A stretch of 64,000 nt of DNA from Haloterrigena salifodinae (GTDB taxonomy: Archaea; Halobacteriota; Halobacteria; Halobacteriales; Natrialbaceae), in NCBI RefSeq assembly GCF_003977755.1, contig NZ_RQWN01000001.1, positions 1,070,995 to 1,134,994 on the forward strand, given 5' to 3'. Of this stretch, positions 8,687-17,260 are shown piece by piece. The notes beneath the pieces were generated by a model. That model saw only the letters and a program-made list of their open reading frames with translations, did not search any database and was not told where the DNA came from. Within the stretch, counting starts at the first letter, position 1; every line of letters begins with the position of its first letter. A program made the translations under genes and the position numbers.

Positions 8687-10122
8687 GTGCGGCGGAGGCG
8701 GATTTCGGCATTGAGATTTCAAAAGGCGTTCTTGCGAAGTTCTTCATGGCTGCGGTCGGGTTCGCCGGCTCAGTCGTTTTCGCCCGCGTACTCGGTCCCA
8801 CAGGGTATGGCGCATTCTATCTTCTCCTCACGCTCGTCGAAGTTCTCGACAACCCTGTAACAGGGTGGGGAGACGCCTGCAAAAAGCGAATCACGGAGGC
8901 TGGTTTTCCAATGGACGAAGCGCTCGGTGCGAGTCTCGTCGGTGCGGTGGCCGCTTCTTTAGTTGTCGTGCCGCTAGCTGTCATCTTTGGCCGGACGACC
9001 ACCGTCTACAATATCGACGGGATGGTTGTCCCGTTTGCTGTGCTCTTCATGTTTGTCTGTCTCTTTGCTTCGACGAATCGGGTGCTCTCGGCGCGCTCGA
9101 ACTTCTCGGCAGCGGATTGGTCTGATACACTCCGATCATTCCTGACGACACCGTTACAGCTTGGATTCGTGTTGCTCGGGTTCGGGGCTGCCGGTATGGC
9201 GTACGGACTCGCAGCAGCCACGGCTCTGACAGTTCCATACGTACTCTGGAAGATTCACCTGCGGCCTTCGGTTCCCTCATGGGAATCACTCGCCAGCATC
9301 AGACAGTACGCCAAGTATAGCGTCCCAAACGGATTTCTCGGAACGGCCTTGTCCCGGATGGATATCCTCCTCCTCGGCGCACTACTCTCGTCTGCAGCAG
9401 TGGGAAAGTATCAGGCGACAATGCAACTCACGATGCCAGGCACGTTCATCGGTGGCGTGGCGTCGGCGGGACTGATGGGACGCGTGAGCGAGTACAAGAG
9501 CAGGAATGACGAGACATCCATCCGAACTGATGTTGAGAACTCTCTTGGACACGCGAGTGTGATTGCGATTCCGATCTTCTTTGGCGCTGCAGCGATGCCG
9601 AACGACCTGCTCGTGACGGTGTTCGGATCCGAGTACAGCGGCGTCGGACTGGCATTCGTTGGAATCGCGCTGTTCCGGATAGTAAGTATGCAGACGAGTC
9701 AGGCCCAATCAACAATTAGTGGCATCGACCGTCCGGACATTAACACACGTGTGTCAGCAGTAGTACTTGTTCTTAATCTCGGCCTCGGTTACCTCCTTCT
9801 TCGTTGGTACGGCATTGTCGGCGTCGTTGCCGCAACGGTTGTCTCTGAGTTCGTGAAATACACTCTCACCGTGTACGCTCTCAAGCAGTATCTCCCCGAC
9901 GTCCCCGTGTTCACACAACCGTTCCGTGACCAAATTCTCGCGGGCGGAGTCATGTTCATCACCGTCGAGTTCGCTCATGGTGTTCTCGGCATTTCATGGT
10001 GGGGAGAGCTGCTGTTCCTCATCAGTCTTGGCGGTGCAATCTACTTTGCCGCACTCGTCGCTATCAGTGAGTCCTTCCGCATCACTGTCAGAGGTATCCT
10101 CTCAGACGCGTTGTCGGATTGA
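8683..10122 (+). CDS. Polysaccharide/oligosaccharide flippase (Wzx/RfbX-like, MOP superfamily)
   Basis: 479 residues with about 12-14 hydrophobic segments. The N-terminus (GVLAKFFMAAVGFAGSVVFARVLGPTGYG) is typical of Wzx/RfbX flippases of the MOP superfamily, which move lipid-linked oligosaccharides across the membrane. It shares many stretches, including GIDRPDINTRVSA and GAAGMAYGLAAAT, with the flippase at 31245-32687, so the two are paralogues. It is coupled by ATGA to the upstream AP-superfamily gene and lies just before aglB, where its product would hand dolichyl-linked glycans to the oligosaccharyltransferase. Confidence 0.88.
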   Translation: MSAAEADFGIEISKGVLAKFFMAAVGFAGSVVFARVLGPTGYGAFYLLLTLVEVLDNPVTGWGDACKKRITEAGFPMDEALGASLVGAVAASLVVVPLAVIFGRTTTVYNIDGMVVPFAVLFMFVCLFASTNRVLSARSNFSAADWSDTLRSFLTTPLQLGFVLLGFGAAGMAYGLAAATALTVPYVLWKIHLRPSVPSWESLASIRQYAKYSVPNGFLGTALSRMDILLLGALLSSAAVGKYQATMQLTMPGTFIGGVASAGLMGRVSEYKSRNDETSIRTDVENSLGHASVIAIPIFFGAAAMPNDLLVTVFGSEYSGVGLAFVGIALFRIVSMQTSQAQSTISGIDRPDINTRVSAVVLVLNLGLGYLLLRWYGIVGVVAATVVSEFVKYTLTVYALKQYLPDVPVFTQPFRDQILAGGVMFITVEFAHGVLGISWWGELLFLISLGGAIYFAALVAISESFRITVRGILSDALSD

Positions 10123-10216
10123 GCTACTTCTTCAACCAGATTGTCATAGCTATCGCTTAGAAAAATAAGCCATTCCAGTTATAGACCTAAATACCAACTT
10201 CTACAAATGAATGAAT

Positions 10217-10270
10217 AGGCTCATTCTTCGCTTGGAATTGGTGTCTCCTAACGAGTATTGGCAGCGAACA
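10217..10270 (+). repeat. Diverged copy of the aglB promoter/start region (copy A)
   Basis: These 54 bases align without gaps to 10401-10454, which spans the aglB start codon, with 40 of 54 positions identical by my count. At the place of the aglB ATG this copy has ACG, and no open frame follows. The simplest reading is a decayed duplicate of the aglB 5' end, or of a former tandem aglB gene; a duplicated regulatory element is the alternative. The rest of the 10123-10434 gap holds no gene that I can support. Confidence 0.55.
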
Positions 10271-10400
10271 AGTAAGGGCGGATACATAGATACTCCCCTC
10301 GGAATGGCCGAAATGTCTATTGGAGGTGTTCCATAGACGCCACTGTCAGTATTTCGGGCCAAACAACAACAATACATGAAAGCACCGCGAGTAGATGACA

Positions 10401-10454
10401 AGGCTTATTCTTGACTTGGGTCTGGTGCAACCTAATGAGTACGGACACCGAACA
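10401..10454 (+). repeat. aglB leader and start region (copy B of the 54-base repeat)
   Basis: This is the intact counterpart of 10217-10270. It contains AGGCTTATTCTTGACTTGG, which may include the aglB basal promoter, and the CCTAATGAG start context of aglB. Confidence 0.5.
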
Positions 10455-13431
10455 CGTCGAGGAGTCCGAGACGTCACCCTCTCTCCTCGAGACGTGGAGT
10501 AACTGGTATCACATCCCCGTACTCGGGGCTGTGATGCTGTTTATGTTCTGGGTACGGACCCAGGCGTACGATCAATTCGTTACCGACGACGGTTCGCCTG
10601 CCCTCGCGGGCGTCGACTCTTGGTACCAGTGGCGAACGATCGAATGGACGGCGGAGAACTATCCGAACACGATGCCTTACGAGGTGTGGTCCGGATTTCC
10701 TGAAGGGACCTACGTCGGGCAGTTCGGGACGCTGTTCGACCAAATAATCGTCACGGTCGCGATGATCGTCGGTCTCGGTGATCCGTCACCGGAGACCGTC
10801 TACGCCGTCGCGCTACTGATGATCCCGGCGATGGCCGCACTGGTCGCGATTCCCGTGTTCTACATGGGTCGTCGGCTCGGCGGCACGCTCGGCGGACTCG
10901 TCGCCATCGCTATACTCGCACTCGCACCGGGAACGTTTCTGACCAGATCGACGGTCGGCCAACTCGATCACCACGTCGGCGAGGTACTGTTCATGGCGAT
11001 CGCCGTCGTCGCGATGATGGCCGCCCTTCGCTCGGGCGAACAGCAAAAGCCCGTCTACGAACTGATCGTCGATCGCGACTGGAACGCGCTCCGCGCACCG
11101 ACGATGTACAGCGTCCTCGCGGGGATCGCGATGATGCTGTACATCTGGGTGTGGCCGTCAGCGATCGTTCTCGTCGGCATCTTCGGCGTCTTCTTTGCAA
11201 TTCAGCTCTGTCTGGACTACCTCCGTGGCGTTTCCCCGGATCATATCGCGTTCGTCGGCGCAGTCAGTCTCGGCGTGACCGCGCTGACGACAACGCTGCT
11301 AATCGAGCGATCCGGATTCGGTGTCACCACCTTCAGCTACCTACAACCTCTCACTGCCCTCCTCATCGCCGTCGGCTGTGTCTTCATGGCCTGGCTAGCT
11401 CGGGAGTGGAACAATCGCGGCATAGAGCGCCAATATTATCCCGTCGCGATCGGCGGTATCGCCGTCGCGATTCTGCTCGTTATGTGGCTCGCGCTGCCCG
11501 GGCTATACAATACGCTAATCGGAAACCTCACGAGCCGACTGCTCCCACTGAACCCGAGTTCAGGGACGCTCACGATTTCAGAAGCACAGCCACCAGACAA
11601 TTTCGGAAATCACGTACGTGAGGAGTTCGGCATGGCCTTCTACTCCATGCTCGTGGGACTCGCACTCCTCGTCGCCCGTCCGCTCCGCGACCGCGAATTC
11701 CGGGCTGAGTACACGCTGGTCATCGTCTGGTCGCTGTTCCTCATCAGCATGACGGCGACGCAGGTTCGTTTCACCTACTATCTCGTGCTCGCAGTCGCAG
11801 TTGTCAACGCCGTCTTCATCGCGGATGTCGTTGAGATCTTCAACCTCGATATCCGCGGTGGGATCGACTCTTTCCGCCAGATCGAAACCTACCAGGTGAT
11901 CGTGCTCTTCCTCGTCGTAATCTTGCTGTTCGCGCCGCTGCTCCCGCCGATCGCTGCCGATAGCTCGACCAGCTGGGAGCAGGCCAGCAACACCGCTCCC
12001 TCCAGCGATGCGACGATTGTCTGGGAGGGGTCGAACGAGTGGCTCGCCAACAACACGCCCGCGCCGGGCAACTGGGGCGAGCACGAAAACGCCGATCAAC
12101 TCGAGTACTTCGGAACGTATCAAGCGCCCGCCGACGGCGATTACGACTATCCGGACGGGGCCTACGGCGTGATGTCGTGGTGGGACTACGGCCACCTGAT
12201 AACGACGCAGGGTGAGCGGATCCCCCACGCGAACCCGTTCCAGCAGAACGCGCCGTCCGCCTCGTCGTTCCTGACCGCCGAGTCCGAGGAACGCGGCGAA
12301 CTGGTGCTGGATACCATCGCCGCCGGCGAGAACCCGGCCGACAAGTCCACCGAGGAACTCGAGTCGCTGTCCGAGGGCGCCACCAACGAGGAACTGCGGT
12401 ACGTGATGATCGACTACGAGATGGCGGCCGGGAAGTTCTCCGCGATCACCGCGTGGTCCGGGCCGAACTACGAACACTACGTGACGCCGGAGGGCCACGA
12501 GGACGGACAACCGGTGAACATCAACGACTACCAGAACGGCTCCATCCCGTACTACGACACGATGCAGTCCCAGCTGTACTTCGACGACGCTGACGGGCTC
12601 GAGCACTACCGGACCGTCCACGAGAACGCCGACGCCGGAACGGCGACGATCGTCGCCTACGCGCAGGTGTATACTCCCGCGATTCAGGGACAGGCCGGCC
12701 AGGAACTGCAGGAACTGGGCTACCAGGAGGGCGACGTGATCTACTACCAGGACGGCGAGCTCGCGGCTCCCGGCGAGGGTCGGCCGTCGGTGGCGATACA
12801 ACAGATGGGCTTCCAGCGGATCCAGAGCATCCAGCAGAACCCGACCCAGCAGCTGCTCGGCGCCCGAAGCGCCGCCGCGGTGAAGACGTTCGAGCGCGTC
12901 GAGGGCGCGACGCTCACCGGCACCGTCGACGACGACGCCGATGTGCTCGGGAACGAGACGACGGCCAGCGTCGAAGTCGAACTCGAGACGAACGCCGGTC
13001 GGACGTTCAACTACACCCAAGAGACCGAGGTCGCCGAGGACGGCTCGTTCGAACTGACCGTCCCCTACGCGACCAACGACGAACTCGGCGTCGAGGACGG
13101 CTACACGAACAGTTCCGTCGAAGCGACCGGTGAGTACGAGGTGACCGTCGGCGAGCCGGGCGAAACCGGCTACGCAACGGAGACGGCGGTTCCCGAGACC
13201 GAAGTGGTCAAGGGCGAGACCATCACCGTCGACGGGTTCGAGCAGACCGAACTCGAGGACCCCGACGAGTCGGACGGCAACGAGACCGACGGGAACGAAA
13301 CCGACGGCGGCTCGGCAGACGGCAACGAAACTGACGGCGGCAACGAAACTGCCGACGGAAACCAGACCGGCGACGGCAACCAGACTGACGGCAACCAAAC
13401 CGACGACGGCGCCGAAACCGAGGACAACTAA
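10435..13431 (+). CDS. aglB: Oligosaccharyltransferase AglB (STT3 family)
   Basis: 998 residues. It transfers lipid-linked glycans to Asn of N-x-S/T sequons on the outer face of the membrane. The N-terminal half has about 13 membrane segments with the external-loop acidic motifs GVDSWYQWR and STVGQLDHHVGE. The soluble C-terminal half carries the family signature WWDYG at residues ~582-586 and a DYEMAAGKFSA segment fitting the archaeal DK/DM motif. The last ~55 residues are a low-complexity Asp/Gly/Asn tail with seven N-x-T sequons. The start at 10435 (MSTDTEHVEE) removes an unlikely 8-residue extension. It stands after the flippase and before a DUF368 gene, in keeping with a complete N-glycosylation locus. 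Confidence 0.95.
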   Translation: MSTDTEHVEESETSPSLLETWSNWYHIPVLGAVMLFMFWVRTQAYDQFVTDDGSPALAGVDSWYQWRTIEWTAENYPNTMPYEVWSGFPEGTYVGQFGTLFDQIIVTVAMIVGLGDPSPETVYAVALLMIPAMAALVAIPVFYMGRRLGGTLGGLVAIAILALAPGTFLTRSTVGQLDHHVGEVLFMAIAVVAMMAALRSGEQQKPVYELIVDRDWNALRAPTMYSVLAGIAMMLYIWVWPSAIVLVGIFGVFFAIQLCLDYLRGVSPDHIAFVGAVSLGVTALTTTLLIERSGFGVTTFSYLQPLTALLIAVGCVFMAWLAREWNNRGIERQYYPVAIGGIAVAILLVMWLALPGLYNTLIGNLTSRLLPLNPSSGTLTISEAQPPDNFGNHVREEFGMAFYSMLVGLALLVARPLRDREFRAEYTLVIVWSLFLISMTATQVRFTYYLVLAVAVVNAVFIADVVEIFNLDIRGGIDSFRQIETYQVIVLFLVVILLFAPLLPPIAADSSTSWEQASNTAPSSDATIVWEGSNEWLANNTPAPGNWGEHENADQLEYFGTYQAPADGDYDYPDGAYGVMSWWDYGHLITTQGERIPHANPFQQNAPSASSFLTAESEERGELVLDTIAAGENPADKSTEELESLSEGATNEELRYVMIDYEMAAGKFSAITAWSGPNYEHYVTPEGHEDGQPVNINDYQNGSIPYYDTMQSQLYFDDADGLEHYRTVHENADAGTATIVAYAQVYTPAIQGQAGQELQELGYQEGDVIYYQDGELAAPGEGRPSVAIQQMGFQRIQSIQQNPTQQLLGARSAAAVKTFERVEGATLTGTVDDDADVLGNETTASVEVELETNAGRTFNYTQETEVAEDGSFELTVPYATNDELGVEDGYTNSSVEATGEYEVTVGEPGETGYATETAVPETEVVKGETITVDGFEQTELEDPDESDGNETDGNETDGGSADGNETDGGNETADGNQTGDGNQTDGNQTDDGAETEDN
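13270..13428 (+). repeat. Sequon-rich tandem repeat encoding the AglB C-terminal tail
   Basis: Imperfect repeats of a GACGGCAACGAAACC-type unit encode DGNET/DGNQT. I count seven N-x-T sequons (four NET, three NQT). The units vary in codon choice and spacing, so the array is older than a single slippage event, although copy number could still vary between strains. In the mature protein this tail would be extracytoplasmic, where AglB itself acts. Confidence 0.75.
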
Positions 13432-13554
13432 CGGCGACCCGAGCCCCGTCGTCGCAGTCGATTTTCGAACGGAATTCGCGTCGCAAAATCCGACCTCCTA
13501 CAGCGACCTCCGGAAGTGAGAACGCTTTTCTCCCCGTCCGAAATAGCTCCAGTA

Positions 13555-14481
13555 ATGCGGGACTTTCTCGCCGTGTATTGCAAGGGGTTCTCGATGGGCG
13601 CGGCCGACGTCGTCCCCGGCGTCTCGGGCGGGACGATCGCGCTCATCGTCGGCATCTACGACCGGTTGATCCGCGCGATCACCGCCATCGATCCCCGGGC
13701 CTTTCGCCCGGCGTTGCGGCCTCACGATCCCGAGGCTCGAGCGCAACTCCGAACGGAACTCGAGCGAATGGAGATCCCGTTTCTGCTGTCACTGGGACTC
13801 GGCGTCGGGACGGCGATTGTGCTCCTCTCGAGTCTCATGCACGAGGCGGCGACGACGTCTCCGGTGGCGACGTACGGCTTCTTCTTCGGGCTGATCGCGG
13901 CGTCGGCGGTCGTCCTCTACGGCGAGATCGACCGGTGGACGGTCGGCCGCGTGGCGATCTCGGTCGGCGCGATCGCGCTCGCGTTCGCGGTCTCGGGGAC
14001 GACCGCGGGGAACGTCCCGCACGGGCTGCCGATCATCCTCGTCGCCGGCGCGGTCGCCATCTGTGCGATGATCCTCCCCGGCGTGTCGGGCGCGTTCTTC
14101 CTCCTGATCCTCGGCCAGTACGAGTACATGACGGGGACGTTGAGCGGGTTCATCGACGCGCTCCTCGGCCTGCTCGACGGCGGCGCGCTGGCGCCCGTCC
14201 TCGAGACCGGAACGGTCGTCGTCGTCTTCGGCGTCGGCGCGGTCGTCGGCCTGTTCACGATGGCCCACGCGGTCGGCTATGCCCTCGAGCACTACCGGGC
14301 CGCGACGCTGGCCGCGCTGGTGAGCCTGATGGTGGGCGCGTTGCGACTGCCCGTCGAGCGCGTCCTGAGCAACCTCGGCGAGACGTCGCTCGGAACGCCG
14401 GGCATCGCCGTCGCGATGGCGTTCGTCGGCGCTGGCGCCGTGTTACTGGTCGACTGGTACACCGACGACCTCGAGTACTGA
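13555..14481 (+). CDS. DUF368 membrane protein, candidate polyprenyl-phosphate translocase (PopT-like)
   Basis: 308 residues, with about eight to ten hydrophobic segments. The DUF368 signature is at the N-terminus (KGFSMGAADVVPGVSGGTIAL) and repeats in the middle as MILPGVSGAFFLLILG, an internal duplication typical of the family. Bacterial DUF368 proteins have been reported as translocases recycling undecaprenyl phosphate; the archaeal carrier would be dolichyl phosphate. It lies 123 bases downstream of aglB on the same strand. The ATG at 13555, with an AAATAG element 14 bases upstream, is preferred to an upstream GTG. Function in this organism is inference. Confidence 0.82.
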   Translation: MRDFLAVYCKGFSMGAADVVPGVSGGTIALIVGIYDRLIRAITAIDPRAFRPALRPHDPEARAQLRTELERMEIPFLLSLGLGVGTAIVLLSSLMHEAATTSPVATYGFFFGLIAASAVVLYGEIDRWTVGRVAISVGAIALAFAVSGTTAGNVPHGLPIILVAGAVAICAMILPGVSGAFFLLILGQYEYMTGTLSGFIDALLGLLDGGALAPVLETGTVVVVFGVGAVVGLFTMAHAVGYALEHYRAATLAALVSLMVGALRLPVERVLSNLGETSLGTPGIAVAMAFVGAGAVLLVDWYTDDLEY

Positions 14482-14625
14482 GCGGCGACGAGAAACACGA
14501 GACGGAGCGGCACTGATTTTCGATACCGCCCGATAACTGACCGCGACGGCGAACCTGACTTCGGTGGGGAGCGTCCAATACGATAGCGAGGATTCGGTTC
14601 GACAGCGGAGACTCGAGCGGAGCGA

Positions 14626-15828
14626 TCAGGACGCGGGTGCAGTATCGTCCCCGTCCGCGGGCTCGTCGGTTTCGTTGGGGCTCGGTCCGAGCGTCCGGAA
14701 CGCGATCGTCGGGAACCGCACCGCGAGGGTGCTGGGGCGGCGGCCGCTCCCGGTCGTCGAGAGCGGGACGCGTTCGACGACGCCGTGATCGGCGAGTTCG
14801 TAGAGGAATCGTTTGACGGTGCCGGCGGTCAGCGACGATCGGTCGGCGATCTCGGTCGCGAGATCACGGATCGGGCGGTCGGCGGCGTCGATGGCGACGA
14901 GATCGAGCAGCACGCGCTGGCGGGTCTCGGACAGCGAGAGCACCCGATCGAGGTGGACGCAGTCGTCGGGAACGTCGGCTTTCGCCTGCTCGAGGTGCTC
15001 CGCGGCGACCCTGTCGCTCCCGTCCCGACTCGCGACGACGGCGGCGCCGAACAGAGCCGCGAGCGCGTCGTGGGCGTTCCCGTTGGCCCACGCCGCCAGC
15101 TCGCGGACGGACTCGTGATCGAGCGCGCCGGCGGCGAGCCCCGTCGACGCGCGATCGGAGATCACCTCGACGAGTTCGTGATCGCGGTAGGCCGGGACGG
15201 TGACGGTCGGCTGCTCGGCCGCCAGTTCGTCGGGGGCCTCCCGGCCGACGGCGACGATCGAGACGCTATCGGTGACGGGCGCGAGCAACTCGCGGGCTCG
15301 CTCGTAGGCGAGCGTCTCGGGCTCGTCGTGGTGGTCGACCGCGACGACCGCGTGGCGATCCGGCCGCGCGAGTTGCCGCTGAAGTCGGTCGCGAAGGTCG
15401 TCGGTCCCGACGCCGCTCTCGGGGACGGGTTCGCTCGAGAGCACCGAGAGGACGGTCCGGTAGAGGGCGAAGGCGCTCTCGACGCGGCGGCCGTCGACGT
15501 AGACGAACCACGTCGAGGACCCGACCCGACCCGCCCGGGTCGTCGTGCCGATCGACCGAGACGATTCGCCGAGCTGCTCGTTCAACGCGTCGAAGACGGC
15601 GGTGACGATCGCGGACGTGCCCGCGCCCGCCGGGCCGACCACGGCGATCGGTGGCGGCAACTCGCCGTCGAACACCGCCTCGAGCGCGTCGAGCAACTGT
15701 TCCAAGACGGGGCCGCGACCGATCGGGTCCGCGGGGTGGACCACCGGACTGAGATAGTCCCGGTCAACGAGGATCTCGCGGTCCTGTCGCGCCGATCGTC
15801 GTCGGGCGATGCGCTCCCGCAGCTCCAT
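14626..15828 (-). CDS. Orc1/Cdc6-like AAA protein with a degenerate P-loop and winged-helix C-terminus
   Basis: 400 residues in the Orc1/Cdc6 layout: an N-terminal LVDRDYLSPVVHPADPIGR segment, an AAA domain, and a C-terminal winged helix (LSETRQRVLLDLVAID..SSLTAGTVKRFLYELADHGVVER). The Walker A motif reads VVGPAGAGTS, so the essential Lys is Thr, and the Walker B region reads VVAVDHHDE instead of an Asp-Glu pair. ATP hydrolysis is therefore doubtful. Its ATG follows immediately after the glpC stop, so it is the last gene of the glpABC transcript. A DNA-binding regulator derived from an initiator is as likely as a replication role, and I see no origin repeats beside it. Confidence 0.75.
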   Translation of the reverse strand: MELRERIARRRSARQDREILVDRDYLSPVVHPADPIGRGPVLEQLLDALEAVFDGELPPPIAVVGPAGAGTSAIVTAVFDALNEQLGESSRSIGTTTRAGRVGSSTWFVYVDGRRVESAFALYRTVLSVLSSEPVPESGVGTDDLRDRLQRQLARPDRHAVVAVDHHDEPETLAYERARELLAPVTDSVSIVAVGREAPDELAAEQPTVTVPAYRDHELVEVISDRASTGLAAGALDHESVRELAAWANGNAHDALAALFGAAVVASRDGSDRVAAEHLEQAKADVPDDCVHLDRVLSLSETRQRVLLDLVAIDAADRPIRDLATEIADRSSLTAGTVKRFLYELADHGVVERVPLSTTGSGRRPSTLAVRFPTIAFRTLGPSPNETDEPADGDDTAPAS

Positions 15829-17184
15829 CTACCCGGCCTCCCGGCGCCCGCCCGCAGCCGAGCCGGACCCGACCAGCGCCGCCTCGAGGACCTCGAGCGT
15901 GTGTTTGATCTCGTAGCCGGTACCGTGTTCCATCTGCATCGAGCAGGTCGGACACTCGGTCAGCCCGGTCTGTGCGTCGGCCGCGTCCATGTGCTCGAAC
16001 ATCTCCTCGCCGATCTTCATCGACGTCTCGTAGTTCTCCTCCTTCCAGCCGTAGGTGCCGGAGATCCCCGAACAGGAGTCGCCGACGTCGTGGGCCTCGA
16101 TGCCGTCAATCATGCTGAGCACTTCGATCGTCTGTCCGTCGAGCCCCTGGTTACGTGAATGACACGGTGCGTGATAGGCGAAGTCGTCGAACTCGTCACC
16201 CTCGACCGAGCGCCCCTCGAGTTCGCTCTCGAGATCCTCGTGAACTCGGAGGTATTCGACGGCGTCCCAGGTGTTCTCGGCCACCGTCTCGGTGTTCTCG
16301 AAATCGAACAGTTCGGGGTACTCCTGGCGGAGCGACATCGAACAGGAGCTACAGGAGGCGACGATATCGGCGCCGTCCTCCAGTGCCGCGGCGAGTTCGC
16401 GGACGTTGGTCTCGGCGGCCCGCCGTGCGTCCTCGAGCATGCCGTTGGCGAACATCGGCGTCCCAGAACAGGACTGGTCGGGGACCATGATCTCGTAGCC
16501 GAAGTGCTCGTAGACGCGGACGAGCGCCTTCGCGACCTCGGGCGTGTTGTAGTTCGAGTAGCAGCCGTGGAAGTAGGCGATCCGCTTGTCCGGGTTTTCG
16601 ACCTTCGCGCCGCCGCGCTTCGTCCACCACTCGCGGAACGTCTCGGTCGCGAACTCGGGGAACTCCCGCTCGCTCGTGATTCCCAGGAGCTTCTCGCCCA
16701 TCCACTTCGTGACGGACAGCCCCATCACGAAGTTCGCCGTGCGGGGGAACGCCGCCGCCAGCGGCGCGAGTCGCCGGTAGTTCGCGAGGATCCGATTGCG
16801 GAGGTACTCCCGAGAGAATTTCTCCATCTGCTCCTCGACGTACTCCCCGCGGGCCGTGTTGTGCATCTGCGAGAGGGGGACCTCGGAGGGGCAGGCGCTG
16901 TCACAGCGCATGCAGTTCGAACACTTCATCACCGAGTCGTCGACGTCGTGGTCGTCCTGGCGCTTGAGCCGCCACTGCTCGGGGCCCTGGAACTTCGGGC
17001 CGGGGAACTCGTCGTCGACCTCGGCGACGGGACAGTTGGTGTCGCAGGTCGAGCACTTGTAGCAGTTGTCAGCTCCCGGCCGGAGGTCCATCTCCTCGGC
17101 CTCGGGGAACACCTGGATGGGTTCGAACTCCTCCTCTTCGGCTCCCGGTACGTGATCGTCGGTCGGTTGCTCTGCGTCGCTCAT
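15829..17184 (-). CDS. glpC: Anaerobic glycerol-3-phosphate dehydrogenase subunit C
   Basis: 451 residues. This is the iron-sulfur subunit that passes electrons from GlpAB to the membrane quinone pool. Two ferredoxin-type motifs are visible, CYKCSTCDTNCP and CSNCMRCDSACP. They are followed by two CCG (cysteine-rich) domains: HGCYSNYNTPEVA with a SCSGTPMF segment, and HAPCHSRNQG with SCSGISGTYG. The frame is open far upstream, but the ATG at 17184 (MSDAEQPTDD) is the first convincing start. It lies 76 bases after glpB and directly abuts the Orc1-like gene. Confidence 0.9.
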   Translation of the reverse strand: MSDAEQPTDDHVPGAEEEEFEPIQVFPEAEEMDLRPGADNCYKCSTCDTNCPVAEVDDEFPGPKFQGPEQWRLKRQDDHDVDDSVMKCSNCMRCDSACPSEVPLSQMHNTARGEYVEEQMEKFSREYLRNRILANYRRLAPLAAAFPRTANFVMGLSVTKWMGEKLLGITSEREFPEFATETFREWWTKRGGAKVENPDKRIAYFHGCYSNYNTPEVAKALVRVYEHFGYEIMVPDQSCSGTPMFANGMLEDARRAAETNVRELAAALEDGADIVASCSSCSMSLRQEYPELFDFENTETVAENTWDAVEYLRVHEDLESELEGRSVEGDEFDDFAYHAPCHSRNQGLDGQTIEVLSMIDGIEAHDVGDSCSGISGTYGWKEENYETSMKIGEEMFEHMDAADAQTGLTECPTCSMQMEHGTGYEIKHTLEVLEAALVGSGSAAGGRREAG

Positions 17185-17260
17185 GAGTGTAGTCGTGGTC
17201 GTCGTGTCTCGCTCGCTCTCGAGTCGCTCGGCCGGTCGTCGGTTCTCCAGTTGGTCATCG

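Noticed and set aside
11578-13398. 606-codon open frame antisense to aglB
   Set aside because: Low-complexity Val/Gly/Arg composition that mirrors the aglB codon pattern; aglB is certain on the other strand.
14482-14625. Replication origin beside the Orc1/Cdc6-like gene
   Set aside because: No repeated origin-recognition-box-like sequences or long AT-rich unwinding element are visible on either side, and the protein's ATPase motifs are degenerate.
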